This document shows positions 1 to 11,814 of a DNA stretch of 64,000 nucleotides, one piece after another. Position numbers and translations under genes: made by a program. How positions within the stretch are numbered: the stretch's first letter is position 1; every line of letters starts with the position of its first letter. The stretch spans positions 1,146,332 through 1,210,331 of the forward strand of contig JAVDOI010000039.1 of the NCBI GenBank assembly GCA_032191485.1, read 5' to 3'. The DNA comes from Leptoclinus maculatus. Lineage: Eukaryota > Chordata > Actinopteri > Perciformes > Stichaeidae. The notes beneath the pieces were generated by a model, which saw only the letters and a program-made list of their open reading frames with translations, did no database searches and had not been told where the DNA came from.

Positions 1-502
<502 letters not shown>

Positions 503-618
503 ACCACACCTCTGTTGGAGGACTTGGGGACAGTTTCTACGAGTACCTGCTGAAGGCGTGGGCTCATGTCGGACAAGACGGATACGGAAGCTCGCAAGAC
601 CTACGATGACGCATCGAG
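503..618 (+). CDS. man1a2: man1a2 exon with a +1 and a -1 indel
   Basis: The acceptor is CAG at 500-502 and the donor GTAAAA starts at 619. The first two bases complete a split codon; the exon then reads HTSVGGLGDSFYEYLLKAW. At 559-562 the sequence is TGGG where the family expects TGG followed by CTC ATG TCG GAC AAG (LMSDK). At 611-612 one base of an expected GCC (Ala) is missing before ATC GAG. The net length is exactly normal (116 bp), but between the two sites the literal frame is shifted and meets a TGA at 605-607. Both sites are in G or C runs, so base-call error is the simplest explanation. Confidence 0.88.
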
Positions 619-1094
619 GTAAAATACAGAAATGTATCTGTTATTCCCACAGCTTCTGACCAGTTACCTATGAGACACTCCCTTTTAAACACAGTGTGTG
701 TGATGTAAAGATATATATATTTATGTATTCTTAATCCCAGTTATGATTTTTATTGTTTCCTTCAGAGACGTAAAAAACAAGACGGTCCAAAGTGTTCTAC
801 CGATGAATATTCACACAGATGTGCTAACTAGCCACTAGCATGTTTGTTATGCGCAGCGTGTCAGTTAGGTTGGTAGGTTGCAGGACAAAGGTGTGCTGCT
901 GTTTTTTGTTTTGTAATAAAGTGAGTTTAGCAGGAAGCAGATGTTAGCGCTCCGCAGCCGATGAAGACGTCTGTCAGTCATTACGAGGGAGCAGATGCTG
1001 CAGAGCGGAGGGGATGTGGAGGGATTTACATATTCTGCTCTTTGTTCTGTTTTTCTTCTGTTTGACCCTCATGCACATGCACTCAATGTCAACG

Positions 1095-1164
<70 letters not shown>

Positions 1165-3971
1165 TTAATATTCCATTCGTAACCTTCACCCACGTTCCTG
1201 CTGTAATAAAAACCCTGTCGACCTTATCACATACATTTCACACATCCTACCTGCATACAAATACACTCATACATATATGTACACTTAATATTGTATTTGT
1301 AACCTCCACACACACACACTCTCTCTTCCCCTCCAGGCCATCGAGCGCCACCTGATACGCAAATCCAACGGCGGCCTGACGTTCATCGGCGAGTGGAAGA
1401 ACGGCCACCTGGAGAGGAAGATGGGCCACCTGGCCTGCTTCGCCGGCGGCATGTTTGCGTTGGGCGCCGACGGCTCGCCCGACGACAAGGCCGGACACTA
1501 CCTGCAGCTGGGAGCCGAGATCGCACACACCTGCCACGAGTCCTACGACAGGACAGGTGAGGAGGGAACGCAAGGAAACACACACACACACACGCGTGCT
1601 TCATGTTTGAATGAAACTACCATGAAAGCTGAAGTGCTCCACTACCACATGTTATGAATCAGACAAAAAGCATTTATGTTTTCCCCAAAACCAGATTAAA
1701 ATGAATTTCTTGCCAAAATAAAGACATGACAGTAATGTTACATGACCTCCTAACACACTATATACGTAGCTTGTGTTTAGAGTGCACTTCAGCCTCTTGT
1801 GGCCAGAATGAGTATTACAACAACAAACATAAGATATCTTCAGATACGTTTTATTGATCACCAGATTAACATAATTCTCACTTTCCTCTCGGGATTTCCA
1901 TACAAACCCCTCCATCTCTTTTCCTCCTCCCCTCCTCTCCCCTCCATCTCTTCTCCTCCTCCCCTTGTCTCTTCTGCACCTCCCGCCTTCCCTCCTCCCC
2001 GCCATCTCTTCCTCCCTCCTCCCCTCATCTCCTCTCCCTTCCATCTCTTCTCCTCTCCCCTCCCGCCTTCCCTCCTCCCCTCCATCTCTTCTCCTCCTCG
2101 CCTCCCCTCCTTCTCCTTCTCCTCTCGTCTCCTCTCCCTTCCATCTCTTCTCCTCCCGCCTTCCCTCCTCCCCTCCATCTCTTCTCCTCCCGCCTTCCCT
2201 CCTCCCCTCCATCTCTTCTCCTCTCCCCTCCTGCCTTCCCTCCTCCCCTCCATCTCCTTCTCCTCCTCCCCTCGTCTCCTCTCCCTTCCATCTCTTCTCC
2301 TCCCACCTTCCCTCCTCCCCTCCATCTTTTCTCCTCCTCATCTCCTCTCCCCTCCATCTCTTCTCCTCTCCCCTCCTTCTCCTCCTCCTCTCGTCTCCTC
2401 TCCCTTCCATCTCTTCTCCTCCTACCTTCCCTCCTCCCCTCCATCTCTTCTCCTCCTCCCCTCCATCTCTTCTCCTCCTCCCCTTGTCTCTTCTGCACCT
2501 CCCGCCTTCCCTCCTCCCCTCCATCTCTTCTCCTCCTCCCCCTCCATCTCTTCTCCTCCTCCCCTCCATCTCTTCTCCTCCTCCCCTTGTCTCTTCTGCA
2601 CCTCCCGCCTTCCCTCCTCCATCTCTTCTCCTCTCCCCCTCCCGCCTTCCCTCCTCTCCTCCATCTCCTTCTCCTCCTCCCCTCGTCTCCTCCCTTCCAT
2701 CTCTTCTCCTCCCGCCTTCCCTCCTCCTCATCTCCTCTCCCCTCCCTCCATCCCTCCTCCCCTCCCCTCCCCTCGTCTCCCTCCCTCCCTCCCTCCTCCC
2801 CTCCCTCCTCCCCTCCATCTCTTCTCCTCTCCCCTCCCTCCTCCCCTCCTCCATCTCCTTCTCCTCCTCCCCTCATCTCTTCTCTTCTCCTCCTCCCCTC
2901 CCCTCTTCTCCTCCTTCCCTCGTCTCCTCCCTCCCTCCTCCCTCCCTCCAGTGTTGAAGCTGGGCCCTGAGGCCTTTAAGTTCGACAGCGGCCTGGAGGC
3001 GGTGGCCGTGCGTCAGAATGAGAAGTACTACATCCTGCGGCCGGAGGTCATCGAGACCTACTGGTACATGTGGAGGTTCACCCACGACCCCAAATATCGT
3101 CAGTGGGGCTGGGAGGCAGCGCAGGTAAAGAACAGACGTGTTTAAAGCTTCTTTCTGTGCTGCTGTTATAGGATCCGGTGAGACTAAACGAGTTCAGTTA
3201 TAAGAGCTTGTTAAACGGAGAGAAGCTGAAGCTGAAGGGTTTCTGGACGACAGACGTGAAACAGAGAGTTTAGAGGAAAAGTTCACAACAGCTGCACACA
3301 GAGCAAAGAGAGCAAAAATACAGGGGGGATTATGGGAAATGTAGTCTAATAATACTACAAATACACCTACAATTGAGTTAAAAATGAATGAGGTTTAGTG
3401 TCACGGTCTAATTTATTGTCATTACGCAACACAGGGATGCAAAATGCAGTTGCAGCTCAATCAAGTAAAAACATGACGAACAACAAAACAAAGACAGCTT
3501 TCAGTTCAACTTAGGAAAGTAAACCACAAGGATCTATTTGTAAACGAGGTAGAAACAGAGAGTTCATTATGATCGGATGAATGGAGTCAGAAAGTACAGC
3601 TTTAGGTGTCCCTCATGTCAGGTTCATGTTTTCACCCTTTAGCTGTTCTCTCTGTGCATGAAGAGTAAAAACACAGTGTGTCAGCACATGTACCTGTTAT
3701 TTATTCTTCTTCTGTGATTTTAACGTGAGCAAAGCCTCATGAAAGCAGAAGAGAAATGAAAGCCCTCTTCACTCCTGACAAGAGGATTGAAGCGCTCGTC
3801 TTCACCACGGCAGTCGACGCGTCTCCTCCGTCTGACTCTCAATCTCCCGCTCTTTTCATACGCTCACGTTCTCTCACTTCTTTCTGCTGCCGGTCTTCTT
3901 GTCGCCTGCGTTTGAAGCGGTGAAGCTGCTCCTCCTTGTTTCCTTGAGTGGGAGGAAGTGCGTTGCTGTCA

Positions 3972-4005
<34 letters not shown>

Positions 4006-4408
4006 TTGTACGGAGGAGCAGGAGTGACACTAAAGAGAGCTGCTGCTGACGGGCTCGTCGTCGCCTCGCTTGCATTAATTCATACTGATGGAGGATCATA
4101 TACGTCTGATCTTATTTCATTCAGGTCATCTGTAGTTTTATGTCTTTATAGCACAAGGAAGTTTTCATGGTAACTTTTCAAATGTCTCTATTAGTAAGTA
4201 CACTTTACTGTTTTGTGCAGTTAGTGTAAGAAGTTAAAATCTCCTTTTCTTTCTTTCTTTCTTTCTCATTTAATGTTCGTAACTTTCTCACACGACGCCT
4301 GAGGCTCAGTCCATGTTCACACCAAGCCCGACGTCGTACTGTCGTCTTCATGCACACACTCCTCACAAACACCTGCAATCTCCTCTGTATGTTGCCTCAA
4401 AGCTCCTC

Positions 4409-4440
<32 letters not shown>

Positions 4441-4534
4441 ACCTCTGTACTCCAGCTGCATCCAGCTGCTACACCAAACCTGCCTCTGTTTGTCACGCTT
4501 CCTCTTTTCACAGCTGCCATCACCTCTGGCTTTT

Positions 4535-4620
<86 letters not shown>

Positions 4621-4827
4621 AACACTGAAAGACAAGGACAGAGATAATGCTTTCAATTACATGCGTTAACAGTGAAAGTCGATAAGCTGTGAGCTGGAGT
4701 GTAACGCAGCCAGAATTTTCATGGAGGCACCAATTCCACTTTAACAAGTTCTCATTACAGATCAACAGAGCACACAGGTAGAAAGGTACGCACCGCCAGA
4801 GTCACCAGCTGCACGGCCGCTGCATTC

Positions 4828-4896
<69 letters not shown>

Positions 4897-6312
4897 ACGG
4901 GGGGGAGCACCTGCTTTCAAATTAAACTTGTTTTCAAGTAGAAGGTGAATTTTTCTTCCTCAGAACCAAAACGACACTAAACATTTAGTCAGTGGGACAA
5001 AAGGTGATATATTATGTGTTGAGATATTTCCTCAGGTTTTGACCCTTTATGGGGACATCACGGTTACTTTAGTGGTCTGTATTTAAACTGGTTTAGATAT
5101 TAGAGATAAAGGATCAACTAGGGCTGCAGTGAATACTTCATTCATCACGTTGACTTTTCATTCTGTTCAAACCAGGTTCTTATACATCAGGCTACACTCA
5201 TATTATGAGTATTAAACTATCTTAAATCCACCTACGAGCTTAAGTGTGTCCTGAAAACACTGGACACCATGTGTGTGTTTTATTTTGTTAAAAGAAAATC
5301 TGACGTCCAAAGAAATCTCAAATCTCACATTTTCCATTTTTGCCGGAAAATCTGCCGGACAGAAGATTCAAAGAGGACCCGATTAGGGGAGATGGAAGCC
5401 GCCTTAAAGGAATACTGAGACGCAGCGTTACGTTGACTCAAAGGAGTCCGTCGTTACGGAGGACGGACCGGAGGAACGTTTTAGAGGCGTTGGTGGTAAT
5501 CTTCTTGTGCTCTGCAGCTGCTGCTTCCTGTCTCTCCTCAGGACTCTAATCCGTCACAAGCAAAGAAATTAATTAAAGCATGCTTTGTAAGCTTATTAAA
5601 ACCTTTTCTCTTTTATTTCCCACCACTTCCCTTTTCCCTCCCTTCCTCTCCCTCTTCCTCGCCTCCTTCCCTCTCTCCTCGTCTCCTCCCAGGCCATCGA
5701 TAAGTACTGCCGGGTGAGCGGAGGTTTCTCCGGAGTGAAGGACGTCTACTCCTCCAACCCGACCTACGACGACGTGCAGCAGAGCTTCTTCCTGGCCGAG
5801 ACGCTCAAGTAAGCCCAAAAAAAAATACATAACGGGTTTATTAATTAAACTGACGTGTGATGATGAATTCAATTAATCACGTCTGTGATCAACGCGATTA
5901 GGGTGCTAATGAAAGTGAACACACTGGCTTCTGTTGTTATTTCCAAGTGTGTTAAAGGCATCATCATCATCATCATCATCAGTGATGGATGAAGGAGGCT
6001 CCCTCTAACGTGGCTCTCTGGCTCCGCCTGCTGGCAGCTCCGTGGATGTTTTCTCCTGCTGATATTATTCAGTGTCGGCTTTAGTTAGAAAAAATGACTT
6101 AAAGAGCTGATGGCGTTCATGTTAAAACCTGTTTGTTCCTGTCCCCCCCCCCCTGTCCCCCCCCCCCCCCCCTCAGGTATCTGTACCTGCTGTTCTCCAG
6201 CGACGACCTGATGCCGTTTGAGAGTTGGGTCTTCAACACGGAGGCTCACCCGCTTCCTGTCCTGCACCTGGGCAACATCACGCTGCCCGGCAGCGAGCCG
6301 GCTCAGCAGTAA
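503..6312 (+). CDS. man1a2: man1a2, mannosyl-oligosaccharide 1,2-alpha-mannosidase IB (3' part, five exons)
   Basis: Spliced gene, joined as 503-618, 1337-1556, 2952-3124, 5693-5808 and 6177-6312. Class I (GH47) alpha-mannosidases trim Man8-9 N-glycans to Man5 in the Golgi; they are Ca2+-dependent type II membrane proteins. The exons encode the C-terminal half of the catalytic domain. Visible signatures are GGLGDSFYEYLLKAW, HLACFAGGMFALGADG and CHESYDRT (the two Cys correspond to the conserved disulfide of the family), RPEVIETYWYMW (catalytic Glu region), QQSFFLAETLKYLYLLF, and VFNTEAHPLPV with the Ca2+-binding Thr. FIGEWKNGHLE and the tail VLHLGNITLPG match MAN1A2 better than MAN1A1 or MAN1C1 (comparison from memory). 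All splice phases agree (0, 1, 0, 2). The first exon holds two compensating one-base indels. The 5' exons are outside the window. The tent5c neighbour downstream supports the orthology. Confidence 0.93.
1096..1160 (+). repeat. (CA)n microsatellite in man1a2 intron
   Basis: About 32 uninterrupted CA units in the intron 619-1336. Predicted Thr-His or Cys-Val reading frames over it are artefacts. Confidence 0.97.
1337..1556 (+). CDS. man1a2: man1a2 exon
   Basis: The acceptor CTCCAG ends at 1336 and the donor GTGAGG starts at 1557. The exon begins in phase 0 with AIERHLIRKS and ends with DRT plus one base. It contains GEWKNGHLERKMGHLACF and GAEIAHTCHESY, strongly conserved in GH47 enzymes, including both disulfide cysteines. 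Confidence 0.95.
1911..2950 (+). repeat. Polypyrimidine minisatellite in man1a2 intron
   Basis: About 1 kb of nearly pure C/T on the plus strand, built from variants of CCTCCCCTCCATCTCTTCT, with a higher-order block (CTTGTCTCTTCTGCACCTCC) recurring near 1964, 2485 and 2586. It ends at the splice acceptor of the exon at 2952. Its mirror-symmetric homopurine-homopyrimidine composition could form triplex (H-DNA). Long frames over it on both strands are low-complexity artefacts. Confidence 0.95.
2952..3124 (+). CDS. man1a2: man1a2 exon
   Basis: The acceptor CCAG ends at 2951, at the end of a 1-kb polypyrimidine tract; the donor GTAAAG starts at 3125. Translation runs VLKLGPEAFKFDSG to GWEAAQ and includes KYYILRPEVIETYWYMWR, the catalytic-Glu block of GH47. 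Confidence 0.95.
4537..4620 (+). repeat. (TG)n-(GA)n compound microsatellite
   Basis: About 35 TG units followed by about 7 GA units, inside a man1a2 intron. Confidence 0.97.
4832..4895 (+). repeat. (TG)n microsatellite
   Basis: About 31 TG units in a man1a2 intron, followed by a short G run. Confidence 0.97.
5693..5808 (+). CDS. man1a2: man1a2 exon
   Basis: The acceptor CCCAG ends at 5692 and the donor GTAAGC starts at 5809. It reads AIDKYCRVSGGFSGVKDVY to FFLAETLK, with the last Lys codon split AA|G. The sequence DDVQQSFFLAETLK is a near-invariant GH47 block. Confidence 0.95.
6133..6173 (+). repeat. Poly-C runs next to a splice acceptor
   Basis: Two C runs separated by TGT occupy the polypyrimidine-tract position of the last man1a2 intron, just before CTCAG. 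On the minus strand this is a G-run pair. The true length is uncertain because homopolymers are hard to sequence. Confidence 0.85.
6177..6312 (+). CDS. man1a2: man1a2 last coding exon
   Basis: The acceptor CTCAG ends at 6176 after two poly-C runs; the exon ends at TAA 6310-6312. It reads YLYLLFSSDDLMPFESWVF, then NTEAHPLPVLHLGNITLPG and SEPAQQ. The NTEAHP threonine is the Ca2+ ligand in characterised GH47 enzymes. The short tail resembles that of MAN1A2. Confidence 0.95.
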
Positions 6313-8298
6313 ACGGACCGTTTGAGGGGGGGGGGGGGGGGGGGGGGGGAAGCATCTTTTCTCCTCCACGGCACCAGGTGTGCTCCACCTGGTACGCCCG
6401 CCTACCCTCCTAAAAAAAAAAAGAAAGAGAACCACACCCCCACCAACACTGGATAAACTTACATTCAGCTCTACAGACTCTCAGCTGCTCTCTGGACTGC
6501 AGACGTCACCCCGAGGAGACGGAGGACGTTTGAGTCTCCACCGTCTTCTTCTTCTTCTGTGTTTTACTCTCTTGACTCTGTCCATCTCTCCGTCTTCTCT
6601 GCTTCAAGCAGGGAGACGGCGGGTGTGCTGCTCAGCCTCTCCACTCTGAAGGACCGCGCTCCCAAACCGGAGGCTTGATTTACTTTTTTATTTTTTTTTG
6701 GTTATTATTTTTCGTGTTGATTTGAGATTTGACCAAACTCGTACACACTTTCGAGCTGCGGCACTCAGAGTGCATTGTGGGGTTTCTGTGAAGGATTACG
6801 CCGTCGTCTGTACCGATGGAAGTGACTTTTTGTTTCCAGGCAGACGGACTTGAGGACTTTACAGGGTCTGTTGTTGATGAGGTGTGCTTTTTGTTTTGGA
6901 CTAATCCTTACTGGGGACACAGGGTTGAGTTCCCCCTGAACCCCCCCCCCCCCCCCCCCCATTCCACTTCCTGTTTGATCTTCAGATGAACTTTTACCTT
7001 CAGTTGTGAGGACAGTCTCCTCCTCCTCCTCTTCTAATCCTCCTTTTTCAGAAGAGTAGACCATTGTAAGTGGAACAGTGACTACACGGTGACAGCAGCA
7101 GGCCTCCTCATCCTCCTCATCTTCATCTTTCCACGTTTCTCCTCACAAGACATTCTGCTGCTGCTGGTTTTTCGGATGCTGCTGGAAGCTGAAATCTCTC
7201 TCCTCCGTGACAAAAGAAACAGTTTCTCTCCTGCTTCTTCTCTCATCTTCATCGCTCATCCCACCTTCATCGTTTTCAGGTCACGCATTGTGAGACGAGG
7301 CTTATGTGTAATGCGTTAAAATAACCTGCTGCTGTAAATCATTTATTTGTGCACTTTGTATGGGAAGTCTGTGAAGAAGGAGGCGAACAGAAGTGTAGCA
7401 CTGAGCTAGCTGAATAAATGGCGTCTGAGCTCACATCCCTCTTTTGCTCTGTTCCACCATCATCACCATCATCATCATCATCATCACCACCGGTTGGACC
7501 TCCTCTAACTGTAAGTTGCATGAACTCATCATCGTGTTCAAAATGCTCCCGGCTTCTTAAAATCTTTGAATGTTTCACGTCTTCTCCTCTGTGCTACGTT
7601 TGAACCTCTCGTCCACAACAAGAAGACGCACTCTGAGGCCTTTAGTCTCTTTCAAGTTCCTTATTTCAAATGCACATCCGTCGCCGAGTCTTCATAGTTT
7701 CTCTTCTGTGTAAGAGTTTGACAGTCGGAGAGATAAACTCGATGTATCGGGAGCTCGGCCTCGTTATCGCTCCCGACACACGAAGCAGACTCACTGCTCC
7801 GGTAACAGATGATGCCGTCTGTTACTAAATATTACGTCAGCCAACAACCAACAACCGCTCTGCTCTAGAAACACTCCAGAGAGAGTCACCGAACGCTGCG
7901 TCTATCAGTTATTCTGAGACAGATCTGCAGCGACTCGCAGCCCGAAGTGTTGCTGCAGGAGAAGCGTCTCATTCCCGCTGACGTGGACGCTTCAGTCTGA
8001 ACCATTAAACGTCATCTTAACCCCTAGAATATAGTGTGATTCATGAAAACAAAGGAGGGGATCAAACGGCAGCAGAGGGGAGGAGCCAGTTGAGTTTAAA
8101 TAATCCAATATTGCAAAAACAAGTTTTCAGTCAAACTGCTTTGTGTTGTAACTGTAGGTTAGAAAGAAACTACATCCCCCATCAGCCCTAGAGCTTCTAA
8201 TCCAAGTCTGCCCGGTGCATGTTTGATGTTTGCAGAGATTCAACCATGTTTTGTTCTCAAGAGAGAAGAAAAGAAACAATCGGCTTTAATGATGGGCT

Positions 8299-8360
<62 letters not shown>

Positions 8361-9765
8361 GCGTGTGCGTGAGCTCGTCAATAAGCCCGTTTGTGTGACG
8401 TGAATCTGCGACGTTCAATATCAACTGACTGGTTTAGATGAACGAGAGGAAACTGAATTCGACTTCTAAAGAAGATTTTTAGTAGAAACTAAACTAAACC
8501 AGCGAGATTCTATTGTTTGTGTGTCTGTTTGATTCTTTTTAAGCCTTATTGTCACGTGTGTGACGCCTCGGCCACTTCTGTGCTCTTCTCACGCCCTTTG
8601 CTTTGTGTTGTTGTTGTTGTTGTTTCCTGTCCTCTGAGAGAAGAAACTAAAAGACAACCGCTCCCAGAGTTCAGATCCTCTAAAGACGTATCAATGAACC
8701 GACTGACAGCTTCCTGATCGATGCGTTTAAAGCCCAACGCGAAGACAGACGGGATAAAGCTGGAGACGTGTTCTCCCTTTTCTTATTCATAACATGATAG
8801 TAACCTTTATTTATACAGCTCCTTTAAAACAGTTACAAAGTGCTTTACAAGGTTGGAACAGGAGTAGAAAACACGTCAGGACTGCAGTGAAATATGTTGA
8901 TATGTTAAGTAGGTTAAGTGGAAATAAAAAGCTCCAGAGCTGAGAGGTCCTGACTGTAAACGATCGATCGCTTTTATTTATTGTCAATTAATCCCAAAAC
9001 CAACAACTATTAAGAACTATTAAGAACACCACATGTTCCGTCATTACCCACAAACACTCACTAGACATCAAATGTGTATTAATCCACCGCAGAAAGTAGT
9101 CCCCAACAAATACCCAGCTGCTTCTGGAGATCACTGTTCTTAAGATATATTTTGGTGTTTTTTAGAAATGAATGGGTTTGAGGCTGGAAATAGAAAGTAA
9201 ACAGAGTTTTTTTATTTTCATGGGATTAGCTGACGGCGATGTAGAATAAAGACATAAAACACTAAACATATGAAATAATATCTGCCTTATACTTTAAACA
9301 TCTTTGGAATCCTGCTTTCAGATGGTGGAGGTTATATTTTGATATGTAATGTCAACATGTTGAACCGAGTTTATATTTAATTAATCCCTTTTTATAAATA
9401 AATGAAACAGGAACCTCTCATAACTCCTCTTCAGCGTGTAGATCAGCGTACAAACGTTCATCACGTTACTCCCTCATACATCTGGCATCATCTTCTCTTT
9501 CCTCTCAACAATCCATCGATGCAGTACAGTCTCTCAGTCTCTGACATCACGCTGACATCATCAACACCTATATCTTATGGGGGGGGGGGGGGGGACCTGG
9601 GCCATCGAGTCGCTGGGAGCGACGTTGATTTTGAAAAATTGAGTGTTCTGTATTTGTATTTTTACTGAACTAAAAAAAAAAAAAAAAAGATCAAATTAAA
9701 GTATCTGTAAATATGTTTAAAACGGAGACACAAATTCAATAAAGATGTTATGAAAAGTGATCAGA
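6313..9765 (+). other. man1a2: Probable man1a2 3' UTR
   Basis: No open frame of note follows the stop at 6312. Candidate polyadenylation signals AATAAA lie at 7413-7418 and 9738-9743; the second is followed by GT-rich sequence. The region includes poly-G (6326-6349), poly-C (6941-6960), a CAT-rich microsatellite near 7457-7490, and (TG)n at 8301-8355. A segment near 8798-8860 (TTTATTTATACAGCTCCTTT) resembles the end of a common teleost retroposon. The extent of the UTR is inferred from the signals only. Confidence 0.5.
9738..9743 (+). other. AATAAA polyadenylation signal (candidate distal man1a2 site)
   Basis: AATAAA followed 35-60 bp later by a T/GT-rich stretch. It is the last such signal before the dispersed repeats begin. 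A proximal alternative is at 7413-7418. Confidence 0.45.
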
Positions 9766-10185
9766 AACGAGCAGTATGTTCCGTGTTGTTTCTTACTTTG
9801 ACTTGTTGAAACCACCAGGTCCGGAGAATGAAGCCACCGGGGTCCAACGCGGCGACTCGTTTGGAAAACTTTAATCTAATATTAAGAAATGTGTTTCTGA
9901 AAACATTTGAGGGGAGAAAGAAGCCATGCGGTTGCTGAATCTGTCTTTCATTTAAGATTAAAAATGTTGAGTTTCAAAGAGTGGCCTAGATCTCAACTTT
10001 ATGCAAATGAGGCTGATGCCCCATCTCTCGAATGGCACCGCGGGGCTACCAAAACGCATCGCACTGCTGCTCACACACACAATGAGTGGAAAGCCTAGAA
10101 ATGATGGATCCTGTGGACACGCAGCGTCATTGTGAGCCATGCATTCCCGGGAAAAATCCCAAGCAGCGCTCTTTGGGAAGGGAGA

Positions 10186-10612
10186 AGCCGATGCTTCATG
10201 TGTTAGAGCTGCATTCTCTCTAGTGTCCACCAGGGGGCGACTCCTCTGGTTGTATAGAAGTCTATGAGAAAATGACTCTACTTCTCTCTTGATTTATTAC
10301 CTCAGTAAACATTGTAAACATGAGTTTATGGTCTCAATCTCTAGTTTCAAGTCTTCTTCAATACAGCATGATGTTCATTTAGTACATTATGGTCCATTTA
10401 GAGTCAAACAGACCATAAAGCAGGGGATGCTTTAGGGGCGGGGCTACACAGTGATTGACAGGTCTCTACCAGAGACGTATACGGCGTCTCTACGTCACTC
10501 CTCCTCAGTCCAGATATGGTCACTTCCTGTTCACTGGTTGCAAAAAAAACAAGATGGCGACGGACAAAATCCAAGGGTGACATCATGATGACTACGTCCA
10601 CTTCCTATATAC
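10186..10612 (+). mobile_element. TIR element, copy A
   Basis: Member of a dispersed family defined by comparing copies within this window. The plus-oriented order is CTCF-like core (10227-10240), GTTTATGGTCTCAATCTC, AAAGCAGGGGATGCTTTAGG, a GC box, a snap-back GAGACGTATACGGCGTCTC, then a terminal segment GACTACGTCCACTTC near 10600. No coding capacity is visible, so it is a non-autonomous element. Confidence 0.8.
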
Positions 10613-11166
10613 ATCTATGGTGAAATACGGCGTCTTTCATGTTGGTTACAAATTGTCCTGATTGGACAGATTTCATTGACTCCAAAAAGCAACTGCTTGA
10701 TTTAAAGGATGGCTCGTAAAAATGTACCAAAACTGTACATTTAACCACTAAAACGTCTCAATCAAACACTGACCTGTTTATAACGAATAACTCATCATTT
10801 TACATTAAAGATTTTTTTTTTCGGCGCCGCTCTTCAGACGCGTTTAAAAGAACAAAAATTGGACAAAACCCACAGCGGCTTCCTCCAAGATGGCAGCTCT
10901 CGTACTAATAAGAAACTTTTTATCTGCGTCTGTTTATTCACAGACCGCATCTGTTCACCATCACCACAGTCACACGATGTTCCCTCTTGAGTTGTGAAGT
11001 ACTCGCTGTACTTCCACTGGATCAGTCTGGTCAGTACAAAATGTTCAACTTTTATTGCCAAAATTGCCACATTTTTATTGTTTTTGAATAAAAAAATATC
11101 AGCTCTTTTAATAAAGTGACTCACCATATTCAGAGAGATTCTTTCCACATTTAAACCTTTTTAAAA

Positions 11167-11340
11167 CATGACTCTACTTCTTCTTGATTCATTACCTTAA
11201 ACATTGTAAACATGAGTTTATGGTCTCAATCTCTAGTTTCAAGTCTTCTTCAATACAGCATGATGTTCATTTAGTACATTATGGTCCATTTAGAGTCAAA
11301 CAGACCATAAAGCAGGGGATGCTTTAGGGGCGGGGCTTAC
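11167..11340 (+). mobile_element. TIR element, copy B (truncated)
   Basis: Matches only the middle of the family, from CTTGATTCATTACC to the GC box GGGGCGGGGC. Both ends, including the CTCF-like core, are missing. Confidence 0.75.
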
Positions 11341-11758
11341 TGTGTGTGTGTCCTGGCACCTTTGGGCTCTTGGTGTGTTTGTCTGAGATAGTCGGAGGGA
11401 AAGTGAACAGGTGCTTCCTGTTGCAAAGATGGCTGTGAAGTGGAACGTTGCGATCCCAGTAAACACGCACTCTGATAAGTTCGTGCATATCATGAACACA
11501 ACACTGATCGTTGCGTCAGTGTGTGAGTGGTTTCATAACGTGTGCTGCTGACGCACAAAGACAACATTTAACTTATATTATAAAATGATGTGTCGGCTAC
11601 TATTGAACAGGTGGACGCGTTGATGGGGGTTAGCAAACATGAGTAGAATCTATTCATTCGTTCACAATCCCGTCAATGCCATATTCTGCTCAAACTTCTT
11701 TAAAAGAAAAGACAGAGAAACATATTCAGGTTGATTTTGCACTAGTTTTAAGTGCTTA

Positions 11759-11814
11759 ATTGGAGATTTAATGGCCTTTCACTGACCTCAATAAAAGGCC
11801 ATTAAGTCTCCAAT
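11759..11814. repeat. Short near-perfect hairpin
   Basis: The arms 11759-11779 (ATTGGAGATTTAATGGCCTTT) and 11794-11814 are reverse complements with one mismatch over 21 bp, separated by a 14-nt loop. It is intergenic and not part of any repeat family I can identify. Confidence 0.8.

Larger units (their letters stand above)
3125..5692 (+). other. man1a2 intron rich in simple repeats
   Basis: No coding signal. It holds (TG)n at 3974-4004, (CA)n at 4409-4437, (TG)n running into (GA)n at 4537-4620 and (TG)n at 4832-4895. A short segment near 3412-3465 (TTTATTGTCATTACG...) resembles the tail of a teleost LINE or SINE. Confidence 0.75.

Noticed and set aside
1652..2854. 400-codon minus-strand frame rich in Arg, Glu and Gly
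   Set aside because: Low-complexity translation of the purine strand of the intronic minisatellite; it lies inside a confirmed man1a2 intron.
1799..3145. 448-codon plus-strand frame rich in Pro, Ser and Leu
   Set aside because: Reads through the polypyrimidine tract and the acceptor into the real exon at 2952. Only the last part is genuine man1a2 coding.
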